Part shown: in pieces, positions 6,952-16,994 of the stretch
Layout: every line of letters begins with the position of its first letter
How positions within the stretch are numbered: position 1 is the stretch's first letter
Source: Kocuria soli
GTDB lineage: Bacteria > Actinomycetota > Actinomycetes > Actinomycetales > Micrococcaceae
DNA: 64,000 nucleotides
Direction: 5' to 3'
NCBI RefSeq assembly: GCF_003797835.1
Contig: NZ_RKMF01000013.1
Coordinates: 1 to 64,000 of the forward strand
The notes under the pieces: model-generated
Databases searched by the model: none
Seen by the model: the letters and a program-made list of their open reading frames with translations, nothing else
What the model was told of the DNA's origin: nothing
Translations under genes and position numbers: made by a program

Positions 6952-8394
6952 GTGGAGGCCGGGATGTCCGGGATGCAGATGCGGCCCGAGCTGCTGCTGC
7001 CAGAGATCATCGTCTTCGTCGGCGGTCTCGTGGTGCTCCTAGGGGGGTCCTTCCTGCCCCGGGATCGACAGTGGATCGCCCGAGTCCTCGCCGCCGCCGT
7101 CCTGCTGGGCGCTACAGGGGCCGCCACGCTTGCCATGGCCGGTTCGACACAGGCCGCGTTCAGTGGCACCTTCGCCGTGGACATCGCCACCAATGCCGCC
7201 CGGGTAATCGCCGCTTTCACGACCCTGCTGGTCCTGGGTGTGGCCGCCGGCGAGATCGGCGGCTCCGCCCGGGAGTCCGACACCTACGCGCTATTGCTGT
7301 TCGCGACCACCGGGGTCATGGTGCTCGCCGGGGCCACCGACCTGGTGGTGCTGATCGTCGGGTTCCTGCTGGCGAGCATCCCGCTCTACGGGATCGTTGG
7401 GCTGGGGGGTGGGGCCGCCGGGGCGGAGGCGGCCCTGAAGACCTACTTGCTGGGCGCGCTCTCCGGGATCCTGCTGATGCTCGGGGTCACCGTGCTCTAC
7501 GCACTGGCCGGCAGCACAGACTATGCCGCGCTCCGGGAGGCGCTTCCCGCCGCACCGGGCGCAGCCGTGGGGGCCGGTGTGCTGGGTGTGCTTGCGGGCC
7601 TGCTCTTCAAGGCCGGCGGGGCGCCCCTACACTTCTGGGTGCCCGACGCCGCCCAGGGTGCCGGGGTCACCGCCGCTACCTTCCTCACCACTGTGCCCAA
7701 GGTCGGGGCGATGGTGGCCGTGTACCGGCTCGTGGCCATGCTGCCCGACGGCGACGGGACCTGGCTGCTCATCGCCGCGCTGCTGGCCACCGCCTCAATG
7801 TTGCTGGGCAACCTGGCCGCCTACTGGCAAGCCGACCCCCGCCGACTGCTGGGCTGGTCTACGGTCAGCCAGGTCGGCTTCCTGCTGGTGCCCGTGGCCG
7901 CCGCCGGGCGCAGTGACCTGGCCCTGCCCTCGCTGCTGTTCTACCTCGCCGCCTACGCGGTCACCAACGTCGCGGCCTTCGCTGTCACGGCCGCCCTGCC
8001 CCGGCATCGTGAACTTGGCTCATACCGGGGTCTGGCCCGGTCCCGACCGGGCCTGGCACTGGCGCTGCTTGTGGCGCTGCTGGGACTGGTAGGTACCCCA
8101 CCGCTGGGGGTGTTCGTCGGCAAGCTCACCACGGCCTCGGCCGCCTGGGATGGTGGTTACACATGGCTGGCACTGATGGTGATGCTCAACAGCGCGCTCA
8201 GCCTGTTCTACTACCTGCGCTGGTTCGGCCCAGTCTTCGCCCACCCAGCCGAGGACTCCCCGGGCTTCCCGCCACGCGGCGGGACCGCCGCCTGGCCGGC
8301 GGCCACCGCCGGCGTCGCCGCCACCGTGAGCCTGGCCCTGGGTATCCTGGCCGGCCTCCTGTGGGCGGCGCTCGACGGTCCCTTGTTGCCGTAA
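6952..8394 (+). CDS. NuoN-like antiporter-type subunit
   Basis: The roughly 480-residue protein belongs to the NuoN family. The channel lysine is kept in LFKAGGAPLHFWVPDAAQGA (Lys220). The helix-5 glutamate found in NuoN proteins (GxELLSLPLY type) is replaced: the region reads GFLLASIPLYGIVGL. The GTG start at 6952 follows GGGGAGG; an in-frame ATG at 6964 with GGAGG four bases upstream is an alternative that would shorten the protein by four residues. It is the last gene of the operon. No clear T-rich terminator follows the stop. Confidence 0.8.
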   Translation: MEAGMSGMQMRPELLLPEIIVFVGGLVVLLGGSFLPRDRQWIARVLAAAVLLGATGAATLAMAGSTQAAFSGTFAVDIATNAARVIAAFTTLLVLGVAAGEIGGSARESDTYALLLFATTGVMVLAGATDLVVLIVGFLLASIPLYGIVGLGGGAAGAEAALKTYLLGALSGILLMLGVTVLYALAGSTDYAALREALPAAPGAAVGAGVLGVLAGLLFKAGGAPLHFWVPDAAQGAGVTAATFLTTVPKVGAMVAVYRLVAMLPDGDGTWLLIAALLATASMLLGNLAAYWQADPRRLLGWSTVSQVGFLLVPVAAAGRSDLALPSLLFYLAAYAVTNVAAFAVTAALPRHRELGSYRGLARSRPGLALALLVALLGLVGTPPLGVFVGKLTTASAAWDGGYTWLALMVMLNSALSLFYYLRWFGPVFAHPAEDSPGFPPRGGTAAWPAATAGVAATVSLALGILAGLLWAALDGPLLP

Positions 8395-8696
8395 ACCAGA
8401 TGACGGCCTGCTCCGGCGCCACCGAACCCGGAAAAATCACGCGCCCTCACCCTCACCCGGGGCTGGAATGGGCCACCGAGGTCAGGCCCGCGGGGCGGGT
8501 CCGCGCTCAGCGGCGTCGGGCCCGGGAGACCACGTTCACCAGCGCGCTCTGACCAGCGTCGGCTGGACCATCGGCCTTACCGCCCCGCGGGGTGAGCCGG
8601 GGCTTTCGCCAGGGGCGGCCTCGACGCCGCAGGACCCTTCCTCGACGTTCCTGACCGCGTGTCTGCCGAACTCGTTGCGCATCGCCGAGAGCATTC

Positions 8697-8761
8697 TCAT
8701 GATCGAGTACGACCAGGTCCTTCGGGTACGTCTCCAGCATCGAGCTCACGTGATGAGACAT
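8697..8761 (-). pseudogene. 5' remnant of a DUF326/Csp-like four-helix (copper storage type) gene
   Basis: The first codons on the minus strand read MSHHVSSMLETYPKDL. The MLxTYPKDL start is typical of DUF326 cysteine-rich four-helix proteins related to the copper-storage protein Csp. Soon afterwards the frame becomes Arg-rich and contains none of the CxxxC repeats such proteins need. I read it as a decayed or truncated gene start. The match is short, so the call is tentative, but it fits the copper-type neighbours. Confidence 0.35.
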
Positions 8762-8785
8762 GGTCTCGCTCCGTCTGCCGACCCG

Positions 8786-8821
8786 AACGGAGCGGGTTGG
8801 TAGGCCCCAACCCGCTCCGTT
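8786..8821. terminator. Perfect 15-bp hairpin downstream of the DUF1541 lipoprotein gene
   Basis: AACGGAGCGGGTTGG (8786-8800) pairs exactly with 8807-8821 around a 6-base loop. It lies about 90 bp beyond the minus-strand lipoprotein stop. No T-run follows on either strand, so it may act as a stabilising or factor-assisted terminator rather than a classic one. Confidence 0.6.
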
Positions 8822-8909
8822 GACCGTAGACAGCGACCGGCGAGAAGCGGAAGGGCGAAGCCATGAAGAGTTCGTGAAGACGCGCGGGCCGGGACGCCGT
8901 CCCTCGCGC

Positions 8910-9560
8910 TTACTCGGCGGGCTGGAGCTCGCTCTCGACGAACCACTTGTGGTTGGTCATCTCCATGCCATCGATCGTGGTATCGACCATGTACACGGTC
9001 TCCTGCGTGGAGCTCTCGATCGTCGCCTCCGCGCCGTCCATGCCGGGCATGTGATCGGCATTCAGGACGACCTCGGTGCCCGCCGGAAGCGGCGCCTCAC
9101 CGGGATCCTCCAGCTCCTCGTGCACGACCCACTTGTGGTCGACGACGGGCTCGCCGCCATCCGTGGGCGTGTAGCTCACCGAGTAGGCCGTCGTGTCGAA
9201 GGCACCGGTGATCGTGGCCTCCGATCCGGCCATGCCGGGCATGTGATCGGCGGTGAGGACCACCGTCGAGTCGACCGGGTAGGTGGGTTCGGGCGCGGTC
9301 TCGATGCCCTCGGGCGGGGGCCCACCCTCGGGGTTGTGCCCGGCCATACCCCCGGAGCCATGATCCATGCCCATGCCCATGTCCATGCCCGATGACTCGG
9401 ACGGCGTGGCCGGCGCAGCCGCCGCCTCGGATGCCGTCTGCGTGGGTGCGGGTTGTGCCTCGTCCTGCTCGGCGGTGCCTCCGCAGGCGGTCAGCGCGAG
9501 CATGCTCGCGGCCGCGGCCGCGGTGGCGGTGATGCCGGTGGTCCAGCTGGACTTCTTCAT
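8910..9560 (-). CDS. DUF1541 (YdhK-family) lipoprotein, putative copper-binding
   Basis: The 216-residue protein begins with a lipoprotein signal ending LALTAC, so it should be anchored outside the membrane. A Met/His-rich segment (GMDMGMGMDHGSGGMAGH) follows at about residues 58-75. Two tandem DUF1541 units come next, each with the ADHMPGM core and a DHKWVV/NHKWFV ending. YdhK-like proteins are often found with copper-resistance genes; direct biochemistry is scarce. Its place beside a copper ATPase and multicopper oxidase supports a metal-binding role at the cell surface. Start 9560 follows AAGGAGACGAG. Confidence 0.8.
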   Translation of the reverse strand: MKKSSWTTGITATAAAAASMLALTACGGTAEQDEAQPAPTQTASEAAAAPATPSESSGMDMGMGMDHGSGGMAGHNPEGGPPPEGIETAPEPTYPVDSTVVLTADHMPGMAGSEATITGAFDTTAYSVSYTPTDGGEPVVDHKWVVHEELEDPGEAPLPAGTEVVLNADHMPGMDGAEATIESSTQETVYMVDTTIDGMEMTNHKWFVESELQPAE

Positions 9561-9683
9561 CTCGTCTCCTTCATTGATGCTGCTTCGTTGCTGTTCCTTC
9601 AGGCGCGGATCGCCCGAAAGCCTCGGTGCCGGCCCGATGAGAACAGGCGGGCGAAGTGTTGAGGGCCATGGTGACGGGCCGGG

Positions 9684-11813
<2,130 letters not shown>

Positions 11814-11824
11814 CGTTGCCTCCT

Positions 11825-12055
11825 TCATCCCAACAATACCCCCCGGGGGTATGTTTGGCGAGGGGTTTCCCGGGAAGCTGTAATGCTTCCTATCCCCGCT
11901 CCGGCCAGCAGGGCGGGCAGGTAGTGGATGGCGGTCAACCCGATCAGAGCCAACTCCCGTGCTGCGTCGATGCCGCTCAGCCGCTTCCGCGATATGGCCG
12001 CGCCTTCGGCGCTCACCACCGGGCCAGCCCCCTGATGCGCAGAGGCCTCGCTCAT
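11825..12055 (-). pseudogene. N-terminal remnant of a DUF418/DUF1624-type membrane protein
   Basis: After a good Shine-Dalgarno (AGGGAGA) the frame gives MSEASAHQGAGPVVSAEGAA and then ISRKRLSGIDAARELALIGL. The RLxGIDAARxLALIG segment is the characteristic first helix of DUF418 or heparan-glucosaminide-acetyltransferase-like proteins, which normally run several hundred residues. Homology stops after about 50 codons, and the frame runs into the promoter of the copper ATPase gene. It is therefore a truncated relic, probably cut when the copper genes were joined here. Confidence 0.5.
11836..11852. promoter_or_regulatory. CsoR-type operator of the copper ATPase gene
   Basis: ATACCCCCCGGGGGTAT is a perfect 8+1+8 palindrome with the TA-flanked C-run/G-run form recognised by CsoR-family copper-sensing repressors. 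It ends 23 bp upstream of the ATPase start codon, so a bound repressor would block the promoter. No csoR gene is visible in the window; the repressor must be encoded elsewhere. Confidence 0.75.
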
Positions 12056-12134
12056 GATCGTCTCCCTGATGTTGTCTTGTTGCGTCGGGCCCACCCTGCG
12101 GGTGTCAACCCTGGTCAGCTCGCAGTGCCGGTTA

Positions 12135-13001
12135 TCACAACAGCTGCTGGGTGATCGCTCCCCCGTCCACCGTGCGCAGCACCTGGTTGTCTGCCATTAA
12201 CAGCGCTTCCACGTCCCCGTCATCGGTGCGGCTGGCGCCCAGGGCGGTGACCTCCCCGATAGGTTCTTGGCTGGAGGTCCAGCTCGCCCCGGCATCGGTG
12301 CTGGTCAGCAGGCGCCCGTCGATCCCGGCGGCGACGATGGTGCGGTCATCGGCCCAGGCCACCAACGAGGCCAGCTGGGGGGTGTTCAAGGGGGACCAGC
12401 TGGCGCCGTCGTCGGTGGAGCGCAGCACGCCGTTTTCCGTGGTGGCCAGCACCACGCCCGATTCCGGGGACACGGCCAGGGAGGCCGGGGCGGAGGGGAT
12501 GGAGCGCGTCTGCCAGGTGCGCCCGTCGGGGCTGAACCGAAGCTGCCCGTCGAAGACGACGATCCCGGCGGGGCCGGCAGCCAGGGCGTGGAAATCCGAT
12601 TCCCCGCCGCGAGAGAGCACGCTCCAGCTCTGCCCGCCGTCGGTGGACTCGGCCAGCCCCAATGGCTCGGGTAGGTCCACACCCGGGCCGGGGTGGCCTG
12701 AGGCCAGGTAGCGGCCGTCGGCGGCGATGGTGAAGCCCATCAGATCCACGATGGGCCCGGCCCTGGTCAGGTCCCCGTCCTCGAGACGGTAGAGGCCTTC
12801 GTGGGTGGCCAGCAGCACGACCCCGTCGTCCGGGGCGCGCGTGATGGCATGAACATGGGTGATCGCCGTGGCCCCGCCGGCGCCCTCACCGGAGGGGGCT
12901 GATGTGGAGGTGTCCGGCTGCGGGGAGCAGGCTGCGACCGCCAGCCCGGTTCCTGTGACCAGGCCTAAGCTGAGGAGAGCCCGTCGGGGCATCAGGGTCA
13001 T
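12135..13001 (-). CDS. Beta-propeller (BNR/sortilin-like, F510_1955-type) lipoprotein
   Basis: The 288-residue protein starts MTLMPRRALLSLGLVTGTGL and reaches a lipobox-like LAVAAC, so it should be an exported lipoprotein. The rest is built of repeated Asp-box units such as STDDGASWSPL, STDAGASWTSS and STDGGQSWSVL, which fold into beta-propeller blades in sialidase, photosystem-assembly and sortilin-like proteins. No catalytic residues can be assigned. The start codon overlaps the multicopper oxidase stop as TAATG, so the two proteins are probably made together. A role in oxidase assembly or metal handling at the surface is inference. Confidence 0.75.
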   Translation of the reverse strand: MTLMPRRALLSLGLVTGTGLAVAACSPQPDTSTSAPSGEGAGGATAITHVHAITRAPDDGVVLLATHEGLYRLEDGDLTRAGPIVDLMGFTIAADGRYLASGHPGPGVDLPEPLGLAESTDGGQSWSVLSRGGESDFHALAAGPAGIVVFDGQLRFSPDGRTWQTRSIPSAPASLAVSPESGVVLATTENGVLRSTDDGASWSPLNTPQLASLVAWADDRTIVAAGIDGRLLTSTDAGASWTSSQEPIGEVTALGASRTDDGDVEALLMADNQVLRTVDGGAITQQLL

Positions 13002-14494
13002 TAGCGATACCTCATCTCGATCATCATTCCGGCCTCGCCGTGGTAGAGGTTGTGGCAGTGGACCATCCAATTCCCGGGGTTGTCGGCTTGCAGTTGCAGG
13101 GCCAGGGATTGCATCGGGGCGAGCATGACCGTGTCTTTGCGCAATCCGTTGGGCAGGGCGAAGGTGTGGCCGTGGACGTGCAGCGGGTGGGGCATCATGG
13201 TCTGGTTGGTCGCGTCCAGCTGGACGCGTTGGCCTTCTCGGATCATCAGTGGATCGTTCTTGCCGTAGGGGGCGCCGTTGAACCCCCACTGGTACGGGTC
13301 CATCTGTCCGGTCATCGCCATAGGCAGGGCCACGTCGATGTCTCGGGTTTCCAACCGGGCGGTCTCGGCCGGTTCCAGGTCGGCGCCGATCAAGGCCGGG
13401 CAACGCAGTTCCTTCGGGGTCACCGTCGGGGCTGGGGCGGCGCCGGGGCCGGTGCGGATCAAGGCCAGGGCTTGGCCGTCCTTGCCCATGGGGGCGGCCA
13501 CGAACGGGAAGACCCCGTCGGCCAGGGTGACGGTGGCGTCGTAGCGTTCACCCATCCCGATGGCCAGCGCGTCCGTCTCCTGCGGCTTCACGGGGAACCC
13601 GTCGGTGTGTGTCACCTCCATGCGGTGCCCGTCCAGAGCGACGGTGAAGATGGTGTCGGCGGCGGCGTTGATGATCCGCAGCCGCACCCGGTCCCCCGGT
13701 TTGGCGGCCAGCACATCCGGGGCCTCCGGCACCTTGCCGTTGATCAGGTAGTGCGGGTAGGTGACGTCCCCAGCGTCCTGGCCGTAGGGCGAGTCTCCAC
13801 CGCCCATCATTGCTCCGTGATCCATACCGCCCATGGCCTCCGGGGAGCTCATGTCCATGTCCCCGTGGCCCATTCCGGCCATGCCTCCGTGGCCGGCCTC
13901 GTTCCCACTGGAGGAGGTGAGCATCTGGAGCACTTCCTCGGGAGTGCGTCCCGTGCCGTCGAGCCAGTCATCGAGCACGAGCACCCATTCGTGGTCATAG
14001 CGCCCTGGTTCTCTGGGGTCGTCGATGATCAGCGGGGCGTACAGAGCCCGGTCCAGTTGGACCCCGACGTGGGGGTGGTAGAAGTAGGTCCCCGGATCCG
14101 GTGCGGTGAAGTCGTAGGTGTAGGTGCTCCCGGCGGCGATCGGGTCCTGGGTCAGCCCTGGCACTCCGTCGGCGGCGGCTTCCAGGGCGATGCCATGCCA
14201 GTGCACGGTGGTCTCAGCCGGCAACTGGTTCTCAACGGTGATCCGCAGCCGATCCCCGGCCGTGGCCCGGATCAATGGTCCGGGGACCGTGTCACCGTAG
14301 GCCCACGTATCGACCGGCAGGCCTCCCAGGTCCAGGGTCGCCGGCTGTGCGACAAGCTTTTTCTCCACCAGGGCCCGGCCGGGACGTGACGGTGCCGCGG
14401 AGGAACCCATGGCAGGTGCACCCCCTGCCAGGACACCAGCACTGAGCAGGCCGAAGCCACCAGTCATCAACCGTCTGCGGGAAACCTGAGTCAT
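13001..14494 (-). CDS. Multicopper oxidase, Tat-exported (CopA/CueO-like)
   Basis: The 497-residue protein begins with a twin-arginine signal (SRRRLMTGGFGLLSAGVLAG). Copper ligand motifs appear in order: HWHGIAL, HPHVGV, HPLHVHGHTF and HCHNLYHGEAGM, giving the type 1 site and the trinuclear centre. A Met/His-rich insert at about residues 215-255 contains GMGHGDMDM and GGMDHGAMM, like the Met-rich copper-binding regions of CueO. Such enzymes oxidise Cu(I) or phenolics outside the cell. The start at 14494 has an AAAGGA Shine-Dalgarno; any longer frame upstream is antisense to the regulator genes. It shares a promoter region with the divergent two-component system. Confidence 0.9.
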   Translation of the reverse strand: MTQVSRRRLMTGGFGLLSAGVLAGGAPAMGSSAAPSRPGRALVEKKLVAQPATLDLGGLPVDTWAYGDTVPGPLIRATAGDRLRITVENQLPAETTVHWHGIALEAAADGVPGLTQDPIAAGSTYTYDFTAPDPGTYFYHPHVGVQLDRALYAPLIIDDPREPGRYDHEWVLVLDDWLDGTGRTPEEVLQMLTSSSGNEAGHGGMAGMGHGDMDMSSPEAMGGMDHGAMMGGGDSPYGQDAGDVTYPHYLINGKVPEAPDVLAAKPGDRVRLRIINAAADTIFTVALDGHRMEVTHTDGFPVKPQETDALAIGMGERYDATVTLADGVFPFVAAPMGKDGQALALIRTGPGAAPAPTVTPKELRCPALIGADLEPAETARLETRDIDVALPMAMTGQMDPYQWGFNGAPYGKNDPLMIREGQRVQLDATNQTMMPHPLHVHGHTFALPNGLRKDTVMLAPMQSLALQLQADNPGNWMVHCHNLYHGEAGMMIEMRYR

Positions 14495-14583
14495 GATTCC
14501 TTTCCGAGGCACAGCAGGGCACGAACGACGACCACCATTCTGGATCCGGGCGCGGGCACAATGACTGGGTTTTTCTTGAAGAT

Positions 14584-14609
14584 TCAGCGAAGACTGCGGA
14601 GAGTCAGCG
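14584..14609. promoter_or_regulatory. TCAGCG direct repeats in the divergent oxidase/regulator promoter
   Basis: TCAGCG occurs at 14584-14589 and again at 14604-14609, about two helical turns apart. This spacing suits an OmpR-type regulator dimer. The site lies between the multicopper oxidase gene (minus) and the response regulator gene (plus). The assignment to the adjacent regulator is inference. Confidence 0.3.
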
Positions 14610-14653
14610 CTCTTGCGGTGACCCGGCCACAGCGTGGGGGCCACACTGGAGGC

Positions 14654-15364
14654 ATGAACCCTGGCACCGATTCCGCGACCCTTCCGGGACGGGTGCTCGT
14701 GGTCGACGATGAGAAGCCCCTGGCGCAGATGATCGCGACCTATCTCGTCCGCGCCGGCTACACCGTGGGCCAGGCCCACACCGGTCCCGCCGCCCTTGAA
14801 GCAGCCCGAAGCCAGCACCCGGACGTGGTGGTCCTGGATCTGGGACTGCCAGGACTGGACGGGATCGAGGTGTGCCGCGCCCTTCGGTCCTTCTCCGAGT
14901 GCTATGTGCTCATGCTCACCGCCCGTGGGGACGAGGACGACAAGCTGGCCGGACTGGAGGTGGGGGCCGATGACTACATCACCAAACCCTTCAGCGTGCG
15001 CGAACTCGTCGCCCGGGTCCATGCCGTGCTGCGCCGCCCGCGCACCGTCGCCGTTCGAGAGGCACCACGGGTCTTCGGGGACCTGGCCATCGACCTCGCC
15101 GCCCACGAGGCCCGGGTGGCCGGAGACGCTGTCGCGTTGACGCGCACCGAGTTCGACCTCCTGGCAACCCTCTCGGCCGGCCCCGGGCGGGCCTACTCCC
15201 GCCGTCAGCTCATCGACATCGTGTGGGATCCGTCCTGGGTGGGCGACGAGCGGATCGTGGACGTGCACATCGGACATCTGCGCCGCAAGCTCATGGACGC
15301 ACAACCCGATCTTGATTGCATCAGCACAGTCCGCGGTGTCGGTTACCGGATGGCAAGCCGATGA
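14654..15364 (+). CDS. OmpR-family response regulator
   Basis: The 236-residue regulator has an N-terminal receiver domain with the acidic pair in VVDDEKPL, the phospho-acceptor aspartate in VVVLDLGLPGLDGIE and the conserved lysine in DYITKPFS. A C-terminal winged helix runs from TRTEFDLLATL to VHIGHLRRKL and VRGVGYRM. It should bind DNA as a dimer once phosphorylated by the kinase encoded just downstream, with which it overlaps by ATGA. Its position divergent from the multicopper oxidase suggests a metal-responsive (CopR/CusR-like) role; the signal is not proven. I chose start 14654, preceded by GGAGG. Confidence 0.85.
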   Translation: MNPGTDSATLPGRVLVVDDEKPLAQMIATYLVRAGYTVGQAHTGPAALEAARSQHPDVVVLDLGLPGLDGIEVCRALRSFSECYVLMLTARGDEDDKLAGLEVGADDYITKPFSVRELVARVHAVLRRPRTVAVREAPRVFGDLAIDLAAHEARVAGDAVALTRTEFDLLATLSAGPGRAYSRRQLIDIVWDPSWVGDERIVDVHIGHLRRKLMDAQPDLDCISTVRGVGYRMASR

Positions 15365-16506
15365 GCGGGCACCGCCCACGGGGGTTGGCCTCCCGGTTCT
15401 TCCTGGCTCAGGCCATCGTGGTGATCGCCAGTATCCTTGCCGCGGTCCTCGCCGCATCCTTGGCCGGCCCGGCGATCTTCCACGAACACCTGCTGCGCGC
15501 TGGGGCCGGACAGGGTGCCACCCAGCTGATGCATGTGGAACAGGCTTACCGCGACACCAACCTCTGGACCCTGGGGGTGGCCCTGGCCACTGCCCTGGTG
15601 TGCGCGCTGGGTGTCACGTGGTTGTTCACCCGCCGCCTCCAGCGCCCGATCGACGCGCTCGCCCAGGCGGCCCAGGCTATGGCCCGCGGTCGCTTTGACA
15701 CCCGGGTCCCCGCGATGGGCGCCGGCGCGGAGGTGGATGCCCTGGCCGGGGCGTTCAACACCATGGCCGCCCAGTTGGAGCGCACCGAGGACACCCGCCG
15801 ACGGATGCTCTCCGACCTGGCCCATGAGATGCGCACCCCCATCTCTGTGCTCACCGTGTACCTGGAGGCGCTTCAGGACGGGGTCGCGCACTGGGACGCG
15901 ACCACCAGCGAGCTCATGGGGGATCAGCTGGCCCGACTCACCCGGTTGGTGGAGGACATCCACGACGTCTCCCGCGCGGAGGAGGGCCGCATCGTCCTGG
16001 AGCGCGCCGAACAACCCGTGGTCGAGCTGGTGCGCGCAGCCGCTGAGACCCACCGGGAGGCCTACGCCGCCGAAGGCGTGGCCCTGAACGTCGACGTCGG
16101 CGAGGCCGCCGGGGACATCTCGGCCGACCGGCAGCGCATGGGCCAGGTGCTGGGCAATCTGCTCTCCAACGCCCTGCGCCACACCCCACCCGGCGGACAG
16201 GTCACGCTCAGCGCCATCCGACAGGTCCCAGGGCGGGTGGCCATCCGTGTCGCCGACACCGGCGACGGCATCAGCCCCGAGCAGCTGCCCCACCTCTTCG
16301 AACGCTTCTACCGCGGCGACACCGCCCGCGACCGCGACCACGGTGGCTCCGGGATCGGGCTGACCATCTCCAAGGCCCTGACCGAAGCCCATGGCGGACG
16401 CCTCACCGCCGCCTCCCCCGGTGTCGGGCAGGGCGCGGTCTTCACCGTGGAACTACCCACCCATCATCGGACCGGGCCATCCCCGACTACGGAAATCGCA
16501 CGATGA
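15361..16506 (+). CDS. Sensor histidine kinase
   Basis: The 381-residue kinase has two membrane helices (about residues 12-35 and 62-83) flanking a very short extracytoplasmic loop, then a HAMP domain (RRLQRPIDALAQAAQAMARG). The H-box is DLAHEMRTPISVL, the N-box LGNLLSNALRHTPPGG, and the ATP lid carries DTGDGISPEQLPHLF and GGSGIGLTI. It should phosphorylate the preceding response regulator. The small sensory loop lacks an obvious Met/His cluster, so copper sensing cannot be read directly. The start is fixed by the ATGA overlap. Confidence 0.85.
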   Translation: MSGHRPRGLASRFFLAQAIVVIASILAAVLAASLAGPAIFHEHLLRAGAGQGATQLMHVEQAYRDTNLWTLGVALATALVCALGVTWLFTRRLQRPIDALAQAAQAMARGRFDTRVPAMGAGAEVDALAGAFNTMAAQLERTEDTRRRMLSDLAHEMRTPISVLTVYLEALQDGVAHWDATTSELMGDQLARLTRLVEDIHDVSRAEEGRIVLERAEQPVVELVRAAAETHREAYAAEGVALNVDVGEAAGDISADRQRMGQVLGNLLSNALRHTPPGGQVTLSAIRQVPGRVAIRVADTGDGISPEQLPHLFERFYRGDTARDRDHGGSGIGLTISKALTEAHGGRLTAASPGVGQGAVFTVELPTHHRTGPSPTTEIAR

Positions 16507-16613
16507 CCCCCGCCTCTAGTGGCCCAGCCGTCCCAGTTCCTACCTCTACCGAGGCTCGTGCCTGTCTCGCGTCACCGACACGCGGCACCCGACCCCTCTA
16601 CCCGCGCGATCTC

Positions 16614-16868
16614 CTAGGCGTTTTTCGGGTTGACGACGCTGTCCTCGTCCTCCTCCATGCCGGGCCGCTCCTCGTTTAGCGGCGAGGGGTCCGCCTCCTG
16701 AGAAGGATCGGCGTCTTCTTGGAGCTTGCGATCAACGGTGTCGTTGAACTGGTCAGCGCCAGCGGCGGGTTCGCCCCTGTTCTGGGACGTGCCGGCCATG
16801 TCCATGCTCGACGGTGCGGCTTGTGATTCGTCCTGGTTCTGCCGGTTCGTGTTGTGAGAGTCGTTCAT
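16614..16868 (-). CDS. Small acidic hydrophilic protein, unknown
   Basis: I do not recognise this 84-residue protein. It starts MNDSHNTNRQNQDESQAAPS, contains SSMDMAGTSQNRGEP, and is rich in Asp, Glu, Asn and Gln with no cysteine, membrane helix or signal peptide; it looks disordered. A strong Shine-Dalgarno (AAAGGAGAG) precedes the ATG, which supports real translation. It lies in the copper-type island next to the kinase gene but on the other strand. A stress-associated role is only a guess. Confidence 0.55.
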   Translation of the reverse strand: MNDSHNTNRQNQDESQAAPSSMDMAGTSQNRGEPAAGADQFNDTVDRKLQEDADPSQEADPSPLNEERPGMEEDEDSVVNPKNA

Positions 16869-16994
16869 GGTCTCTCCTTTGGGTTGTGCGCACGTAAGAA
16901 CTGCTGCGGCGCTGGGGTCATCTGGTCGCACCGCCCGGGATTTGAATCGCCCCGGGTCTGGTGGAGGCTGTGATCCCACGGGAGGATGAGGAGC

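Larger units (their letters stand above)
8395..8909. other. Intergenic stretch with a gene remnant and a hairpin
   Basis: This 515-bp stretch lies between the Nuo-like operon and the oppositely oriented lipoprotein gene. It contains a possible minus-strand remnant of a copper-storage-type gene (8697-8761) and a perfect 15-bp hairpin (8786-8821). I see no other convincing coding sequence. Confidence 0.6.

Noticed and set aside
233-8394. The operon as a plain respiratory NADH dehydrogenase
   Set aside because: NADH, FMN and iron-sulfur subunits are absent, and the cysteines and quinone-site residues are lost in the remaining connecting subunits.
13040-14389. 449-codon plus-strand open frame opposite the multicopper oxidase
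   Set aside because: The multicopper oxidase on the other strand has all copper ligands and a Tat signal; the plus frame shows no domain and is a GC artefact.
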